This document shows, piece after piece, positions 7,707-16,220 of a DNA stretch of 26,243 nucleotides. Source of the stretch: JAENVT01 sp031430695 (lineage in GTDB: Bacteria > Actinomycetota > Acidimicrobiia > Acidimicrobiales > Ilumatobacteraceae); the NCBI GenBank assembly GCA_031430695.1, contig JANPBZ010000050.1:1-26243 (forward strand), given 5' to 3'. A program made the position numbers and the translations under genes. Position 1 is the first letter of the stretch. Each line of letters starts with the position of its first letter. The notes under the pieces are model-generated. The model did no database searches. It was not told the origin of the DNA and was given only the letters and a program-made list of their open reading frames with translations.

Positions 7707-8347
7707 GCGAGGAGATCGTCGACGGCAACGTCACGTGGCACTTCGATCGCGACTTCCTGATATCGAACTGGAAGTGCATCTGGGGACGCGGCTGCAAGGG
7801 GATTCTCGACGAACCCGCCGAACACCTCAACCAGGGTTGCTGCTCGATCGGCGCCGAACTGACCGACCAGGACGAAGCGATGACCATCTCGGCGCTCGCC
7901 GCGACGCTCGAGCCCGAGGTCTTCCAACATCATCACGCGATCGATGACGACGACGTGTTCAGCGACGACACGCGCACCAACACCAAGGTGGTCGACGGTG
8001 CGTGCATCTTCCTCAACCGGCCCGGATTCGAGGGTGGCGAAGGATGCGCGCTGCATCTCGCCGCGGTACGCGCCGATGAATCGCCCATCGCGTGGAAGCC
8101 GTCAGTGTGCTGGCAACTGCCGATCAAGGTCGATTGGGAACTGTTGGCCGATGGTAACGAGGTCGCCACATTGCGCAGGTGGCAACGACGTGATTGGGGC
8201 GACGATGGCGACACCATGCATTGGTGTTGCACAGAGGGACCCGAGGCTTACGTCGGCGACCGCCCGGTTGTCGACTCGCTCGCCGATGAATTGATCGCCG
8301 TGGTCGGCGACGAGGTCTACGTCGAGCTACGTCGACGCTTGAGCTGA
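7703..8347 (+). CDS. Cysteine-cluster protein, YkgJ/DUF3109-like (putative metal or Fe-S binding)
   Basis: The protein has 214 residues and its GTG start overlaps the dioxygenase stop as GTGA. Cysteines occur at C25, C31, C46 and C47 (pattern CX5C then CC), C115 in GCALH, C136 in KPSVCWQLPIKV and C175/C176 in HWCC. The order CC ... CALH ... KPxxCxxxPI is that of the YkgJ/DUF3109 group of predicted zinc- or iron-chelating proteins, whose function is poorly known. No signal peptide or membrane segment is seen, so it should be cytoplasmic. Tight coupling to an Fe(II)-dependent dioxygenase suggests a role in metal supply, repair or a linked redox step, but this is inference. Family assignment is from motif pattern only. 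Confidence 0.75.
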   Translation: MSEEIVDGNVTWHFDRDFLISNWKCIWGRGCKGILDEPAEHLNQGCCSIGAELTDQDEAMTISALAATLEPEVFQHHHAIDDDDVFSDDTRTNTKVVDGACIFLNRPGFEGGEGCALHLAAVRADESPIAWKPSVCWQLPIKVDWELLADGNEVATLRRWQRRDWGDDGDTMHWCCTEGPEAYVGDRPVVDSLADELIAVVGDEVYVELRRRLS

Positions 8348-8363
8348 CGCTCGCTGGCCGAAG

Positions 8364-8391
8364 TTGCGGCGCTGCCCGTCAGTGCTAGTAC
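8364..8391 (+). promoter_or_regulatory. Candidate promoter for the glycan operon
   Basis: TTGCGG (8364-8369) and TAGTAC (8386-8391) are separated by 16 bases in the 153-base gap before the ABC exporter gene. They resemble -35 and -10 elements only loosely. A start near 8398 would give a leader of about 100 bases, which includes an inverted CTCGGC/GCCGAG pair around 8436-8462. This is the only gap before the ten-gene operon, so a promoter should lie here. Confidence 0.25.
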
Positions 8392-8500
8392 CAAGGTCCA
8401 GTAGGCCACGTCAGCAAACTCCGTCACGCTGTTCACCTCGGCAACATGTCCTCGTCGCCGAGAGTTCACCTTCGCCGACCGGGACGAGAGAGGCCTACCA

Positions 8501-10369
8501 GTGGCCACTGCAACGACTACGAACCTGACGAATCGCCCCGCCAGCCGCCGAGCAACACGAGTTGTTCGTCCGCTGCTTCGTGCACACGTGCGTCGGTACT
8601 GGCCGGCACTGCTCCTCGGCTCGTTGCTGGCGGTACTGCAGGTCGTCACCAAGCTCGCCGAGCCGTGGCCGCTCGGTTGGCTCGTCGACAACGCTCTCAC
8701 CGGACCGGCAACGGGCGCGGCGTCGATCCGCAACGACCTTCTCATCGCCGTTGGCAGCCTCGCCACCATCGTGGCCATCGGCGCCCTGTTCGACTACTGG
8801 TCGACGCGACTGCTGTCGTCTGCTGGACTGCATGTCGCCAACGACATGCGTGGGCGGGCCTTCACTCATCTGCACAGATTGTCGCTGGGATACCACAAGC
8901 AGCATCAGGTCGGCGACCTCACTGCTCGCGTCACGGCCGATGTCGACCACACCCAGGACCTGTTGGTGCAGATGCTGGCCAACCTGTTCCCGAACCTGCT
9001 GCTCCTGCTTGGCATGTTCGTCGTGATGCTCAAGGTTGATCCGTTCCTGACATTGCTCAGCCTGGCAACCACACCGCTCTTGGCAGTCGCGATCCACACC
9101 GCCAGACGAACGCTGCGTCAGGCCTCGCGGCGTGTGCGTCGCGCCGATGGTGCGGTCGCCTCGGCGGCGACGGAGAGTCTTGGCGCGATCGGCTTGGTGC
9201 AGGCGTTCACGCTCGAACGGCATCAGTCGGGTCACTTCGAGCAATTGTCGGGCGACAGCCTGGTCGCAGGGGTCGAGGCCGTCAGGCTGCAGGCCCGATT
9301 CGCTCCGATAGTCGATGCCGCAGGGCTGACATCGACGCTCATCGTGCTGTGGGTTGGTGCAAACAGAGTGGCCAGTGGCCAGATGAAGCTCGGCGTGCTG
9401 CTCATCTTCCTGACATACGTCGGGTCGCTGTACAAGCCCGTCAGAGCACTCTCCAAACTCACATCGATCTTCACCAAGGGCATGGCTGCGGCCGAGCGCA
9501 TCGAGGACGTGCTCTCGACAGAGCCCGACATTCGCGACCAGCCCGATGCCATCCTGGCGCCACCTTTCCGCGGCCACATTCGTTTCGACGAAGTCACGTT
9601 CTCGTACGGACGTGAGCCCGTGCTGTGGGCCGTCTCGTTCGACGTCAACGCCGGAGAGACCGTCGCCCTGGTCGGCCCGACCGGTGCCGGCAAGTCGACC
9701 CTCGCCTCCCTCGTTCCGCGCTTGATCGAACCCCGCCTCGGCAGGGTGATGATCGACGAACACGACATCCGCGAGTACTCCGTTGCATCCCTGCGGTCGC
9801 AGGTCTCGATGGTGCTGCAAGACACCGTGCTGCTGCGAGGCACCATCCGAGACAACATCGCCTGTGGTCGACCGGGGGCCTCGTGGAGTGCGGTCGAGCG
9901 AGCCGCCAAGCTCGCCCTCGTCGACGAGTTCACCGACCGGCTTCCGGACGGTCTCGACACGCACGTCGCCGAGCGCGGCGTCGATTTGTCGGGTGGCCAA
10001 CGCCAACGCATCGCCATCGCCCGGGCAATCCTGCGCGACTCGCCGATCCTTATCCTCGACGAACCAACCAGCGCGCTCGACACCCAGTCGGAGGAACTGA
10101 TCGTCACTGCCCTCGACAACCTGCCGAGGTCGCGCACCATGCTGATCATTGCCCACCGGTTGTCGACGGTGCGACGGGCCGACCGCATCGTCGTGCTCGA
10201 TGGTGGCACGATCGTCGAGGAAGGCACTCACGACCTGTTGATGCGTCGAGGTGGTCTGTACTCACGGCTGCATCGACGTTCACGGGTGACACCCACTGGC
10301 TTCCTCTCGCAGTTCAGCGCTCCCGACCCGGCGACCATGGTCGGCAACCTCACGGGTGCGCACCGATGA
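8501..10369 (+). CDS. Half-size ABC exporter (permease fused to ATPase; PglK/MsbA-like), first gene of glycan operon
   Basis: This 622-residue protein has an N-terminal type I exporter membrane domain of about six helices (about 30-330) and a C-terminal ATPase. Walker A is GPTGAGKST (392-400, K398), the signature LSGGQRQ (496-502), Walker B ILILDEP with D520/E521, and the switch H552. It should act as a homodimer. Within a glycan operon that lacks Wzx, Wzm or Wzt genes, a lipid-linked glycan flippase like PglK is the natural guess, although lipid or peptide export cannot be excluded. GTG 8501 is supported by AGAGAGG seven bases upstream. The stop overlaps the next gene as ATGA. A tail of about 30 residues after the ATPase (rich in Thr, Ser and Pro) is not part of the domain. 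Confidence 0.93.
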   Translation: MATATTTNLTNRPASRRATRVVRPLLRAHVRRYWPALLLGSLLAVLQVVTKLAEPWPLGWLVDNALTGPATGAASIRNDLLIAVGSLATIVAIGALFDYWSTRLLSSAGLHVANDMRGRAFTHLHRLSLGYHKQHQVGDLTARVTADVDHTQDLLVQMLANLFPNLLLLLGMFVVMLKVDPFLTLLSLATTPLLAVAIHTARRTLRQASRRVRRADGAVASAATESLGAIGLVQAFTLERHQSGHFEQLSGDSLVAGVEAVRLQARFAPIVDAAGLTSTLIVLWVGANRVASGQMKLGVLLIFLTYVGSLYKPVRALSKLTSIFTKGMAAAERIEDVLSTEPDIRDQPDAILAPPFRGHIRFDEVTFSYGREPVLWAVSFDVNAGETVALVGPTGAGKSTLASLVPRLIEPRLGRVMIDEHDIREYSVASLRSQVSMVLQDTVLLRGTIRDNIACGRPGASWSAVERAAKLALVDEFTDRLPDGLDTHVAERGVDLSGGQRQRIAIARAILRDSPILILDEPTSALDTQSEELIVTALDNLPRSRTMLIIAHRLSTVRRADRIVVLDGGTIVEEGTHDLLMRRGGLYSRLHRRSRVTPTGFLSQFSAPDPATMVGNLTGAHR

Positions 10370-11571
10370 AGACCTCCATCGTTCCTGCATTCCTCGAATC
10401 AGACGGGTTGCGCGCTCTGTTCATCACCAACGAGTGCGCCGGCCTTGGGCACCTTCGTCGAACCATCAACCTGGCCCGCGCTGTCACCGAGAACGACCCC
10501 GACGCCACGGCGTTGATCGTCACCGGCTCGGCCGCACTCGGCAGCTTCGAACTGCCCGAGCGCGTCGACACCGTGAAATTGCCCGTCTTTCGACGCGAGG
10601 CCGACGGAACGCTGTACGCAGCAACGCTCGGTGTCGACATGCCGATGATCGAATCGATGCGTTCCGAGATCCTGCGCAGCGCAGCAGCAACGTTCGACCC
10701 CGACGTCGTCGTCGTCGACAAGACCCCGCTCGGCCTACGAGATGAGCTAGTGCCCATGCTCGAGCATCTCCGAGCTCGCGGCCGCTCGCGCATCGTCTTG
10801 GGTTTACGAAATGTCGAAGACGACCCGGCGCGCGTTCGCGCCGCGTGGTCCGAAGCCAACACCTTGTCGGCCGTCGCCCGCTACTACGACTGCGCGGTGG
10901 TCTACGGACCCGAGAACACCACCAACGACGCATTGAGCTGCCTCGACGGAATCGAGATGCCGGTGCCGGTGACCCATGTCGGCTTCGTCGGCAATAGTCC
11001 GGCGACAACACCGCCCGACGATCTTCCCAGCGGCTACCTGTTGGTCACGGTCGGCGGAGGCAGCGATGGTCACGACATGATCGACGCAGTACTCGACGCC
11101 GAACTGCACGCGCCGCTGCCATTCCCCATCGTGCTCATCACCGGTCCGCTGATGTCGGCGTCGGCTGTCAGCCGATTGGCGAGCCGTTGCGACGGTGACC
11201 ACATCCGCTTGTTCGAGTTCCGCCACGACATGGCCAACGTATTGGCCGGTGCGCGCGGCGTGGTGACGATGGGTGGCTACAACACGATCTCCGAAGTACT
11301 CCAAACCGGAGTACCCGCCCTGGTGATTCCCCGGGTGAGGCCCAGCGAAGAGCAACTCATCCGGGCCAACGACCTCGTCGCCCTCGGCCTGGCCGACATG
11401 CTGCACCCCGATTCGATCATGCCCGAGCGCACGTGGAACGCCGTGCAGCAGATGGTGGCCCGCCCGCGTCGACCGATCGACCGGGCCGACTACCGGGGTG
11501 CCGAACGCACCGCCGACCTGCTCGTCGGTCTAGCCAACGAACCACGCAGCCCAGTCCTGGCCGCGTCATGA
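10366..11571 (+). CDS. MurG-like (GT-B, COG4671-type) glycosyltransferase
   Basis: The protein has 401 residues and two Rossmann-like halves. The N-terminal loop GLGHLRRTINLA (about 26-37) resembles the GxGH loop of MurG and related GT28 enzymes. The C-terminal half has VTVGGGSDGHD and the donor-site segment MGGYNTISEVLQTGVPALVIPR (GGYNT at 303-307). This matches the predicted glycosyltransferase group COG4671. It should transfer a sugar from a nucleotide donor at the cytoplasmic membrane face; donor and acceptor are unknown. It is a paralog of the gene at 19265-20446 in the same operon, sharing GLGH and GYNT motifs. The ATG overlaps the exporter stop by four bases. Confidence 0.85.
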   Translation: MKTSIVPAFLESDGLRALFITNECAGLGHLRRTINLARAVTENDPDATALIVTGSAALGSFELPERVDTVKLPVFRREADGTLYAATLGVDMPMIESMRSEILRSAAATFDPDVVVVDKTPLGLRDELVPMLEHLRARGRSRIVLGLRNVEDDPARVRAAWSEANTLSAVARYYDCAVVYGPENTTNDALSCLDGIEMPVPVTHVGFVGNSPATTPPDDLPSGYLLVTVGGGSDGHDMIDAVLDAELHAPLPFPIVLITGPLMSASAVSRLASRCDGDHIRLFEFRHDMANVLAGARGVVTMGGYNTISEVLQTGVPALVIPRVRPSEEQLIRANDLVALGLADMLHPDSIMPERTWNAVQQMVARPRRPIDRADYRGAERTADLLVGLANEPRSPVLAAS

Positions 11572-11588
11572 CGAAGAGAGATCGAGAC

Positions 11589-12545
11589 ATGCATGCAATC
11601 GTTACTGGAGCAGCCGGCTTCATTGGCTCACACCTGTCCGAGCGGTTGATCGGCGAGGGCTGGCGAGTCACCGGGGTCGACGCGTTCACCAACTACTACG
11701 CACGGACCGACAAGGAAGCCAACCTCGCGGCCCTGCGGAACGAAAAGCGATTCGACCTCGTCGAGGCTGATCTGGCCGATGCGCCGCTGCAGCAGATCTT
11801 CGCCGATCGCCCAGTCGTGTTCCACCTCGCTGCGCAGGCAGGAGTGCGTGCCAGCTTCGGCGACTCGTTCGCCGGATACGTGCACGACAACCTGATCGCC
11901 ACCCAGCGGGTTCTCGAGAATGCTCTCGAAGCCGGGTGCCCGCGGGTGGCCATGGCGTCGTCGTCGTCGGTGTACGGCGATGCCGAGGAGTACCCCTGCA
12001 TCGAGGGTGTCACTCCGACCCGGCCGCGTTCGCCATACGGCGCGACGAAGCGCATGTGCGAAGACCTGGCCGACATCTACCGAGGGCTTGGTCTGTCGGT
12101 CACGGCGTTGCGCTACTTCACCGTCTACGGCCCACGTCAACGCCCCGATATGGCCATGCGCCGGCTGTGCGAAGCAGCAGTCGGCGGCCCGGCATTCGTG
12201 CTCAATGGTGATGGCCTGCAGTCACGAGACTTCACCTACGTCGCCGACGCCGTGGACGCCACCGTGCGTGCCGGGGTCGTGCTCGACGTTCCGCTGACGC
12301 TCAACGTCGGTGGTGGCGAGGAGGCGACCATGTTGCAGGTCATCTCGACCATCGAGCACCTCGCTGGGAAGCCGCTCGATGTTCGACCGGCGGAAGACGG
12401 CAAGGGCGATGTTCGCAGGACGGCGGCCGACACCCGTATCGCCCGGCATGCGTTGGGCTGGTCTCCCACGATGTCGCTGGTCGAGGGTCTGGCCAATCAA
12501 CTCGACTGGGTACGAACTCGTTCGCTCGTGCTCACTGGACGCTGA
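11589..12545 (+). CDS. NAD-dependent nucleotide-sugar epimerase (UDP-glucuronate 4-epimerase-like)
   Basis: This 318-residue extended short-chain dehydrogenase has the NAD motif TGAAGFIGSHL (6-16), a serine cluster SSSSVYG and the catalytic Y150/K154 in SPYGATK. The following FTVYGPRQRPDMAM segment is characteristic of UDP-glucuronate or UDP-glucose 4-epimerases. Next to a nucleotide-sugar dehydrogenase gene, a uronate epimerase giving UDP-galacturonate is the most likely role, but UDP-glucose or UDP-GlcNAc derivatives remain possible. ATG 11589 fits the family N-terminus and has AAGAGAG eight bases upstream. An in-frame ATG at 11568 would add seven residues and overlap the previous stop as ATGA. 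Confidence 0.88.
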   Translation: MHAIVTGAAGFIGSHLSERLIGEGWRVTGVDAFTNYYARTDKEANLAALRNEKRFDLVEADLADAPLQQIFADRPVVFHLAAQAGVRASFGDSFAGYVHDNLIATQRVLENALEAGCPRVAMASSSSVYGDAEEYPCIEGVTPTRPRSPYGATKRMCEDLADIYRGLGLSVTALRYFTVYGPRQRPDMAMRRLCEAAVGGPAFVLNGDGLQSRDFTYVADAVDATVRAGVVLDVPLTLNVGGGEEATMLQVISTIEHLAGKPLDVRPAEDGKGDVRRTAADTRIARHALGWSPTMSLVEGLANQLDWVRTRSLVLTGR

Positions 12546-12552
12546 GGCCACC

Positions 12553-13818
12553 ATGACAAGCACACAACGTGTCGTGGTCGTCGGACAGGGTTATGTCGGT
12601 CTTCCACTGGCCATGGCTGCCGTCGCAGCCGGATTCGACGTCGTCGGGTTCGACCTCGATGTCGAACGCACCAAGAACCTCGCCGACGGCACGTCGTTCA
12701 CGGCCGACGTGCCCGACGCTCAGCTCCAGGCCGCACTGTCCACGGGTCGTTACGCGGCAACCGACAACCCGCACGACTGCGCAGACTTCGATGTCGCTGT
12801 CATCACCGTGCCCACACCGCTGCGCGAGGGTGACCCCGACCTCACGTACATCGCTGCCGCTGCTCGCACCTTGAGCGGCTACCTGCGGTCGGGCGCAACC
12901 GTCGTACTCGAATCGACCACCTACCCCGGTACGACCGAGGAGTTGATGGTGCCGTTGCTCGAAGCGGGATCCGGCCTGCGTGCCGGCGATGACTTCTCCG
13001 TCGGATACAGCCCGGAGCGCATCGACCCAGGCAACGACGTCTGGAAGTTCGGCAATACACCCAAGGTCGTCTCGGGGATCAACGAATCGTCGTTGGCCAA
13101 GGTCGCAGAGTTCTACGGATCGATCGTCGACACGGTGGTGCCTGTCGCCGCGACGCAGGTCGCCGAGTTGTCGAAGCTGCTCGAGAACACGTTCCGTCAC
13201 GTCAACATCGCCCTCGTCAACGAACTGGCGGTGTTTGCCGCCGAGCTCGACATCGACATCTGGGCTGCGATCGACGCTGCCGCATCCAAGCCGTTCGGCT
13301 ACATGAAGTTCACGCCGGGGCCCGGCGTGGGCGGGCATTGTCTACCCATCGACCCCAGCTATCTGTCGTGGACCGTCCGCCGCCGAGTTGGTCGACCGTT
13401 CCGGTTCGTCGAACTGGCCAACGACGTCAACGAGCACATGCCCCACTATGTCGTCGAGCGAGTTCGCGCTGCCCTCAACCAGCAGGGCATCGCCCCGTCG
13501 CGCAGCCGGCTGCTGCTGCTCGGGATGTCGTACAAGCGAAACACCAACGACACCCGCGAGTCACCGGCCCGCACCGTCGCCAAGCTGCTCGTGGCCGATG
13601 GCGCCGAGGTACGTGCGGTGGATCAGTTCGCCACGCTCGATGCCTTCGGTGGCGGTGTGATCCGCGCCGAACTGACGGCCGAGGAAGTGCGCGCCGCCGA
13701 TCTCGTCATCGTGTTGACCGACCACGACGATGTCGACTACGACATGGTGGTCGATCAGGCAACTGCCGTGCTCGACACGCGGCACCGAGTGCAGGGTTCC
13801 AATGTCGAGTACCTTTGA
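12553..13818 (+). CDS. Nucleotide-sugar (UDP-glucose/UDP-HexNAc) 6-dehydrogenase
   Basis: The 421-residue enzyme should oxidise the C6 hydroxyl of a UDP-sugar to the uronate using two NAD+. It has the Rossmann motif VVVGQGYVGLPLA (GxGxxG near 11-16), VPTPLREGDPDLTYI, ESTTYPGTTEE, YSPERIDPGN and the catalytic C263 in GPGVGGHCLPIDP. The C-terminal domain begins LLLLGMSYKRNTNDTRESPA. The motif set KFTPGPGVGGHC and SPERIDPGN is that of the WbpA/WecC/TviB-like branch, so the substrate may be UDP-GlcNAc or UDP-GalNAc rather than UDP-glucose. The start lies seven bases after the epimerase stop with TGAGG as ribosome site. With the epimerase it would supply an acidic sugar donor to the glycosyltransferases of this operon. 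Confidence 0.9.
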   Translation: MTSTQRVVVVGQGYVGLPLAMAAVAAGFDVVGFDLDVERTKNLADGTSFTADVPDAQLQAALSTGRYAATDNPHDCADFDVAVITVPTPLREGDPDLTYIAAAARTLSGYLRSGATVVLESTTYPGTTEELMVPLLEAGSGLRAGDDFSVGYSPERIDPGNDVWKFGNTPKVVSGINESSLAKVAEFYGSIVDTVVPVAATQVAELSKLLENTFRHVNIALVNELAVFAAELDIDIWAAIDAAASKPFGYMKFTPGPGVGGHCLPIDPSYLSWTVRRRVGRPFRFVELANDVNEHMPHYVVERVRAALNQQGIAPSRSRLLLLGMSYKRNTNDTRESPARTVAKLLVADGAEVRAVDQFATLDAFGGGVIRAELTAEEVRAADLVIVLTDHDDVDYDMVVDQATAVLDTRHRVQGSNVEYL

Positions 13819-14926
13819 TGCTGCATCGGCTCACAGCGGCACGCGACGAATCGCCGTCGTCGTGTCGGGTTGGCCGCGACTGTCCGAGAGCTTCGCCCTC
13901 AACGAGCTGCTCGCACTGAAGGCGGCCGGCATGCTCGTGGCCGTGTTCGCCACCAAGCGTGGTGACACAGACAATCGTCATCCTGCAGTCGCGATGCTCG
14001 ACGACCACGTTCACTATCTCGGCGTGGGCACCGCCGAACAACAGGCCGCCGAGGTCGTGGGGATCCTCGGCGGCCTGCAAGCCGCCGGCGACACGATCGA
14101 CGGTGTGCATGGCTACTTCGCCCATCAACCCGCCGCAGTCGCCCGCGCCGCCGCGGCGATGCTCGGCGTGCCATTCGGTTTCAGCGTGCACGCCAAGGAT
14201 CCGCGCAAGGTCGAACCGGCCGAGCTCGCGGATCGGGCTCGTGCCGCGGCGTGCATCGTCGCCTGCAACTGGCAGGTCGCCGAGCAACTCGACGCCGTCG
14301 GTGCCGACCCGATCCTGGTCCCGCACGGCGTCGATCTCACGTCGTTTGCGCCGCAACCTCGCCTCGGCGACGACCGGGTGGAGTTGCTTGCGGTCGGTCG
14401 GCTGGTAGCGAAGAAGGGCTTCGACGTGCTGATCGACGCGGTGCGCCTACTCGACTTCGATTGGCGCTTGCGCATCGTCGGAGACGGTCCGCTGCTGCAG
14501 GCGCTGCAACACGCGGCGCACGACGCGGGGGTTGCCGAGCGTGTCGAGTTTCTCGGAGCCCGCACGCACGCCGAGTTGCCGTCGCTGTATCACGGGGCCG
14601 ACATCGTTGCCGTGCCCAGCGTGATCGATGCCGAGGGCGACCGTGACGGCTTGCCCAACGTCGTGCTCGAAGCCATGGCCTGCGGGCTGGCGATCGTCGG
14701 CAGCGACGTCGCGGCCATCCCCACCGCAATCGAACATCGTGTCACCGGCTTACTGGTCGAGCCCGGCGATGCTCACGGACTGGCCAACGCACTCAACGAG
14801 TTCGCCAAGGACGCCGACCTTCGCGCCGCTCTCGGCGTCAACGCACGGTCACGAGCCGAGTCGAACTTCGGTCTTGGGGCTTGCACCGGTCGCTTCCTGT
14901 CGATCCTGGCGGCCGCTTATGGATGA
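13802..14926 (+). CDS. GT4-family glycosyltransferase
   Basis: The protein has 374 residues. The N-terminal half includes GYFAHQPAAVARAAAAML and FSVHAKD, resembling the WcaL/colanic-acid type of GT4 enzymes. The C-terminal half shows LLAVGRLVAKKGFDVLIDA and GDRDGLPNVVLEAMACGLA, where E290 is the conserved donor-binding acid and D282 takes the place of the first glutamate of the EX7E motif. It is likely a retaining transferase adding one sugar to a lipid-linked acceptor at the inner membrane face. The ATG lies 17 bases inside the end of the dehydrogenase gene, with CAGGG five bases upstream. It is followed by a second GT4 of similar layout that may be an old duplicate. Confidence 0.88.
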   Translation: MSSTFDAASAHSGTRRIAVVVSGWPRLSESFALNELLALKAAGMLVAVFATKRGDTDNRHPAVAMLDDHVHYLGVGTAEQQAAEVVGILGGLQAAGDTIDGVHGYFAHQPAAVARAAAAMLGVPFGFSVHAKDPRKVEPAELADRARAAACIVACNWQVAEQLDAVGADPILVPHGVDLTSFAPQPRLGDDRVELLAVGRLVAKKGFDVLIDAVRLLDFDWRLRIVGDGPLLQALQHAAHDAGVAERVEFLGARTHAELPSLYHGADIVAVPSVIDAEGDRDGLPNVVLEAMACGLAIVGSDVAAIPTAIEHRVTGLLVEPGDAHGLANALNEFAKDADLRAALGVNARSRAESNFGLGACTGRFLSILAAAYG

Positions 14927-16220
14927 GCAATCCATTGCCTATGTGCTGATGGGCTACCCGCGCATGTCGGAGTTGTTCATCGCCAGCGAGATCGCTCGCA
15001 TGGAGGAGCAGGGCACACGCCTGCGCCTGCTTGTACTGCAGCCCAATGACGAGCAGCAACATCATCCCGTGGTCGACCGCATCAAGACACGACCGATGTA
15101 CCTGCAGGATTTCACCAGCCTGTCCGACCGATCATTCCTGCGCTGGCTGCGTGAGAACCTGCCGGAAGCGGTGGGGCCACTCCGTCGCGTCGCCGTTCGG
15201 CACCCGCTGCGGCTCGCCCGCATCACGGGTTGGGCTGCGGCGCAGGCCTGGCGAGACCGTCGCGGGTGGCGGCCGCTGGCGGTGTACGCGAAGGAGTGGA
15301 TGCGCGCCGCGGCGGTGGCCGACGAACTCTCGCGCGGCGACAGGGTCACACATCTGCATGCACACTTCGCTCATCGCACGACCACGGTCACGTGGTGGGC
15401 CGCGCACCTGCTGAACCTGCCGTTCTCGTTCACCGGCCACGCCAAGGACATCTACCAGCCCAGCCAGAACCCACACGGTCTGCTGGCCCGCAAGATGCGC
15501 GCCGCCAAGTTCGTGGTCACGTGTACCGACGCCAACCGACAGCACCTCCAGGAGATTGCTCCGGGTCGACCGGTGCACGTGATGTACCACGGTTTGAACG
15601 CCGATTTCGCCCGGCTACTCGCCGACACGCCCGTTGCTCAGCATCACGACCACAGCGAGCGCCTGCGGATCATCAGCGTCGGCCGTCTGGTGGAGAAGAA
15701 GGGTTTCGATGTACTGGTCGACGCGATCGCGCTCCTCGTCGAGCGCGGCGTCGAGCTCTGCGCAGCGATCGCCGGCGAGTCCGGCGACCACGAAAGCGTG
15801 ATTCGTCAGCGCGTGACAGCGGCAGGACTCGACGATCGGTTCGAGTTCCTCGGCACCCTCAGCCAGGCCGACCTCTTCGACGAGTATCGCCGGTCGAACG
15901 TGTTCGCGCTTGCGTGTCGAATCACCGATGATGGCGATCGTGACGGGATCCCCAACGTGTTGATGGAAGCCATGGCCGCGGAGCTCCCCGTGGTGTCGAC
16001 CGCCGTCTCGGGTATTCCTGAATTGATCGACGACGGTGTCAACGGATTGTTGGTCCCTTCCGAGGATGCGTCGGCGCTCGCTGATGCGATCTGGCGCCTG
16101 GCCAAGGATCCGGAGCTCAGTCATCGATTGGCGCATGCAGGCGCAACCACGATCGCCGAACACTTCGACGGCGAGGCGTTGGCGCAGAAGATGGCCGCGC
16201 TGTTCGCTGGTGCATCGTGA
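14919..16220 (+). CDS. GT4-family glycosyltransferase (WcaL/EpsF-like)
   Basis: The protein has 433 residues. The N-terminal half contains THLHAHFAHRTTTVTWW (about 144-160) and LPFSFTGHAKDIY (167-179), typical of colanic-acid and related exopolysaccharide glycosyltransferases. The C-terminal half has IISVGRLVEKKGFDVLVDA, FLGTLSQADLFDEY, GDRDGIPNVLMEAMAAELP and GIPELIDDGVNGLLV. It should add a sugar to the growing repeat unit. The start overlaps the preceding stop by eight bases, and the end overlaps the next gene as GTGA. The motif order matches the preceding GT4, but this protein has a longer basic insert after residue 60 (rich in Arg and Trp), which may help it associate with the membrane. 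Confidence 0.9.
   Translation: MDEQSIAYVLMGYPRMSELFIASEIARMEEQGTRLRLLVLQPNDEQQHHPVVDRIKTRPMYLQDFTSLSDRSFLRWLRENLPEAVGPLRRVAVRHPLRLARITGWAAAQAWRDRRGWRPLAVYAKEWMRAAAVADELSRGDRVTHLHAHFAHRTTTVTWWAAHLLNLPFSFTGHAKDIYQPSQNPHGLLARKMRAAKFVVTCTDANRQHLQEIAPGRPVHVMYHGLNADFARLLADTPVAQHHDHSERLRIISVGRLVEKKGFDVLVDAIALLVERGVELCAAIAGESGDHESVIRQRVTAAGLDDRFEFLGTLSQADLFDEYRRSNVFALACRITDDGDRDGIPNVLMEAMAAELPVVSTAVSGIPELIDDGVNGLLVPSEDASALADAIWRLAKDPELSHRLAHAGATTIAEHFDGEALAQKMAALFAGAS

Noticed and set aside
8495..10231. A 578-codon open frame on the minus strand opposite the ABC exporter gene
   Set aside because: Its product is rich in Arg, His, Gln and Asp with no recognisable domain, while the plus strand encodes an exporter with all ABC motifs. 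Long antisense frames are normal at this GC content.
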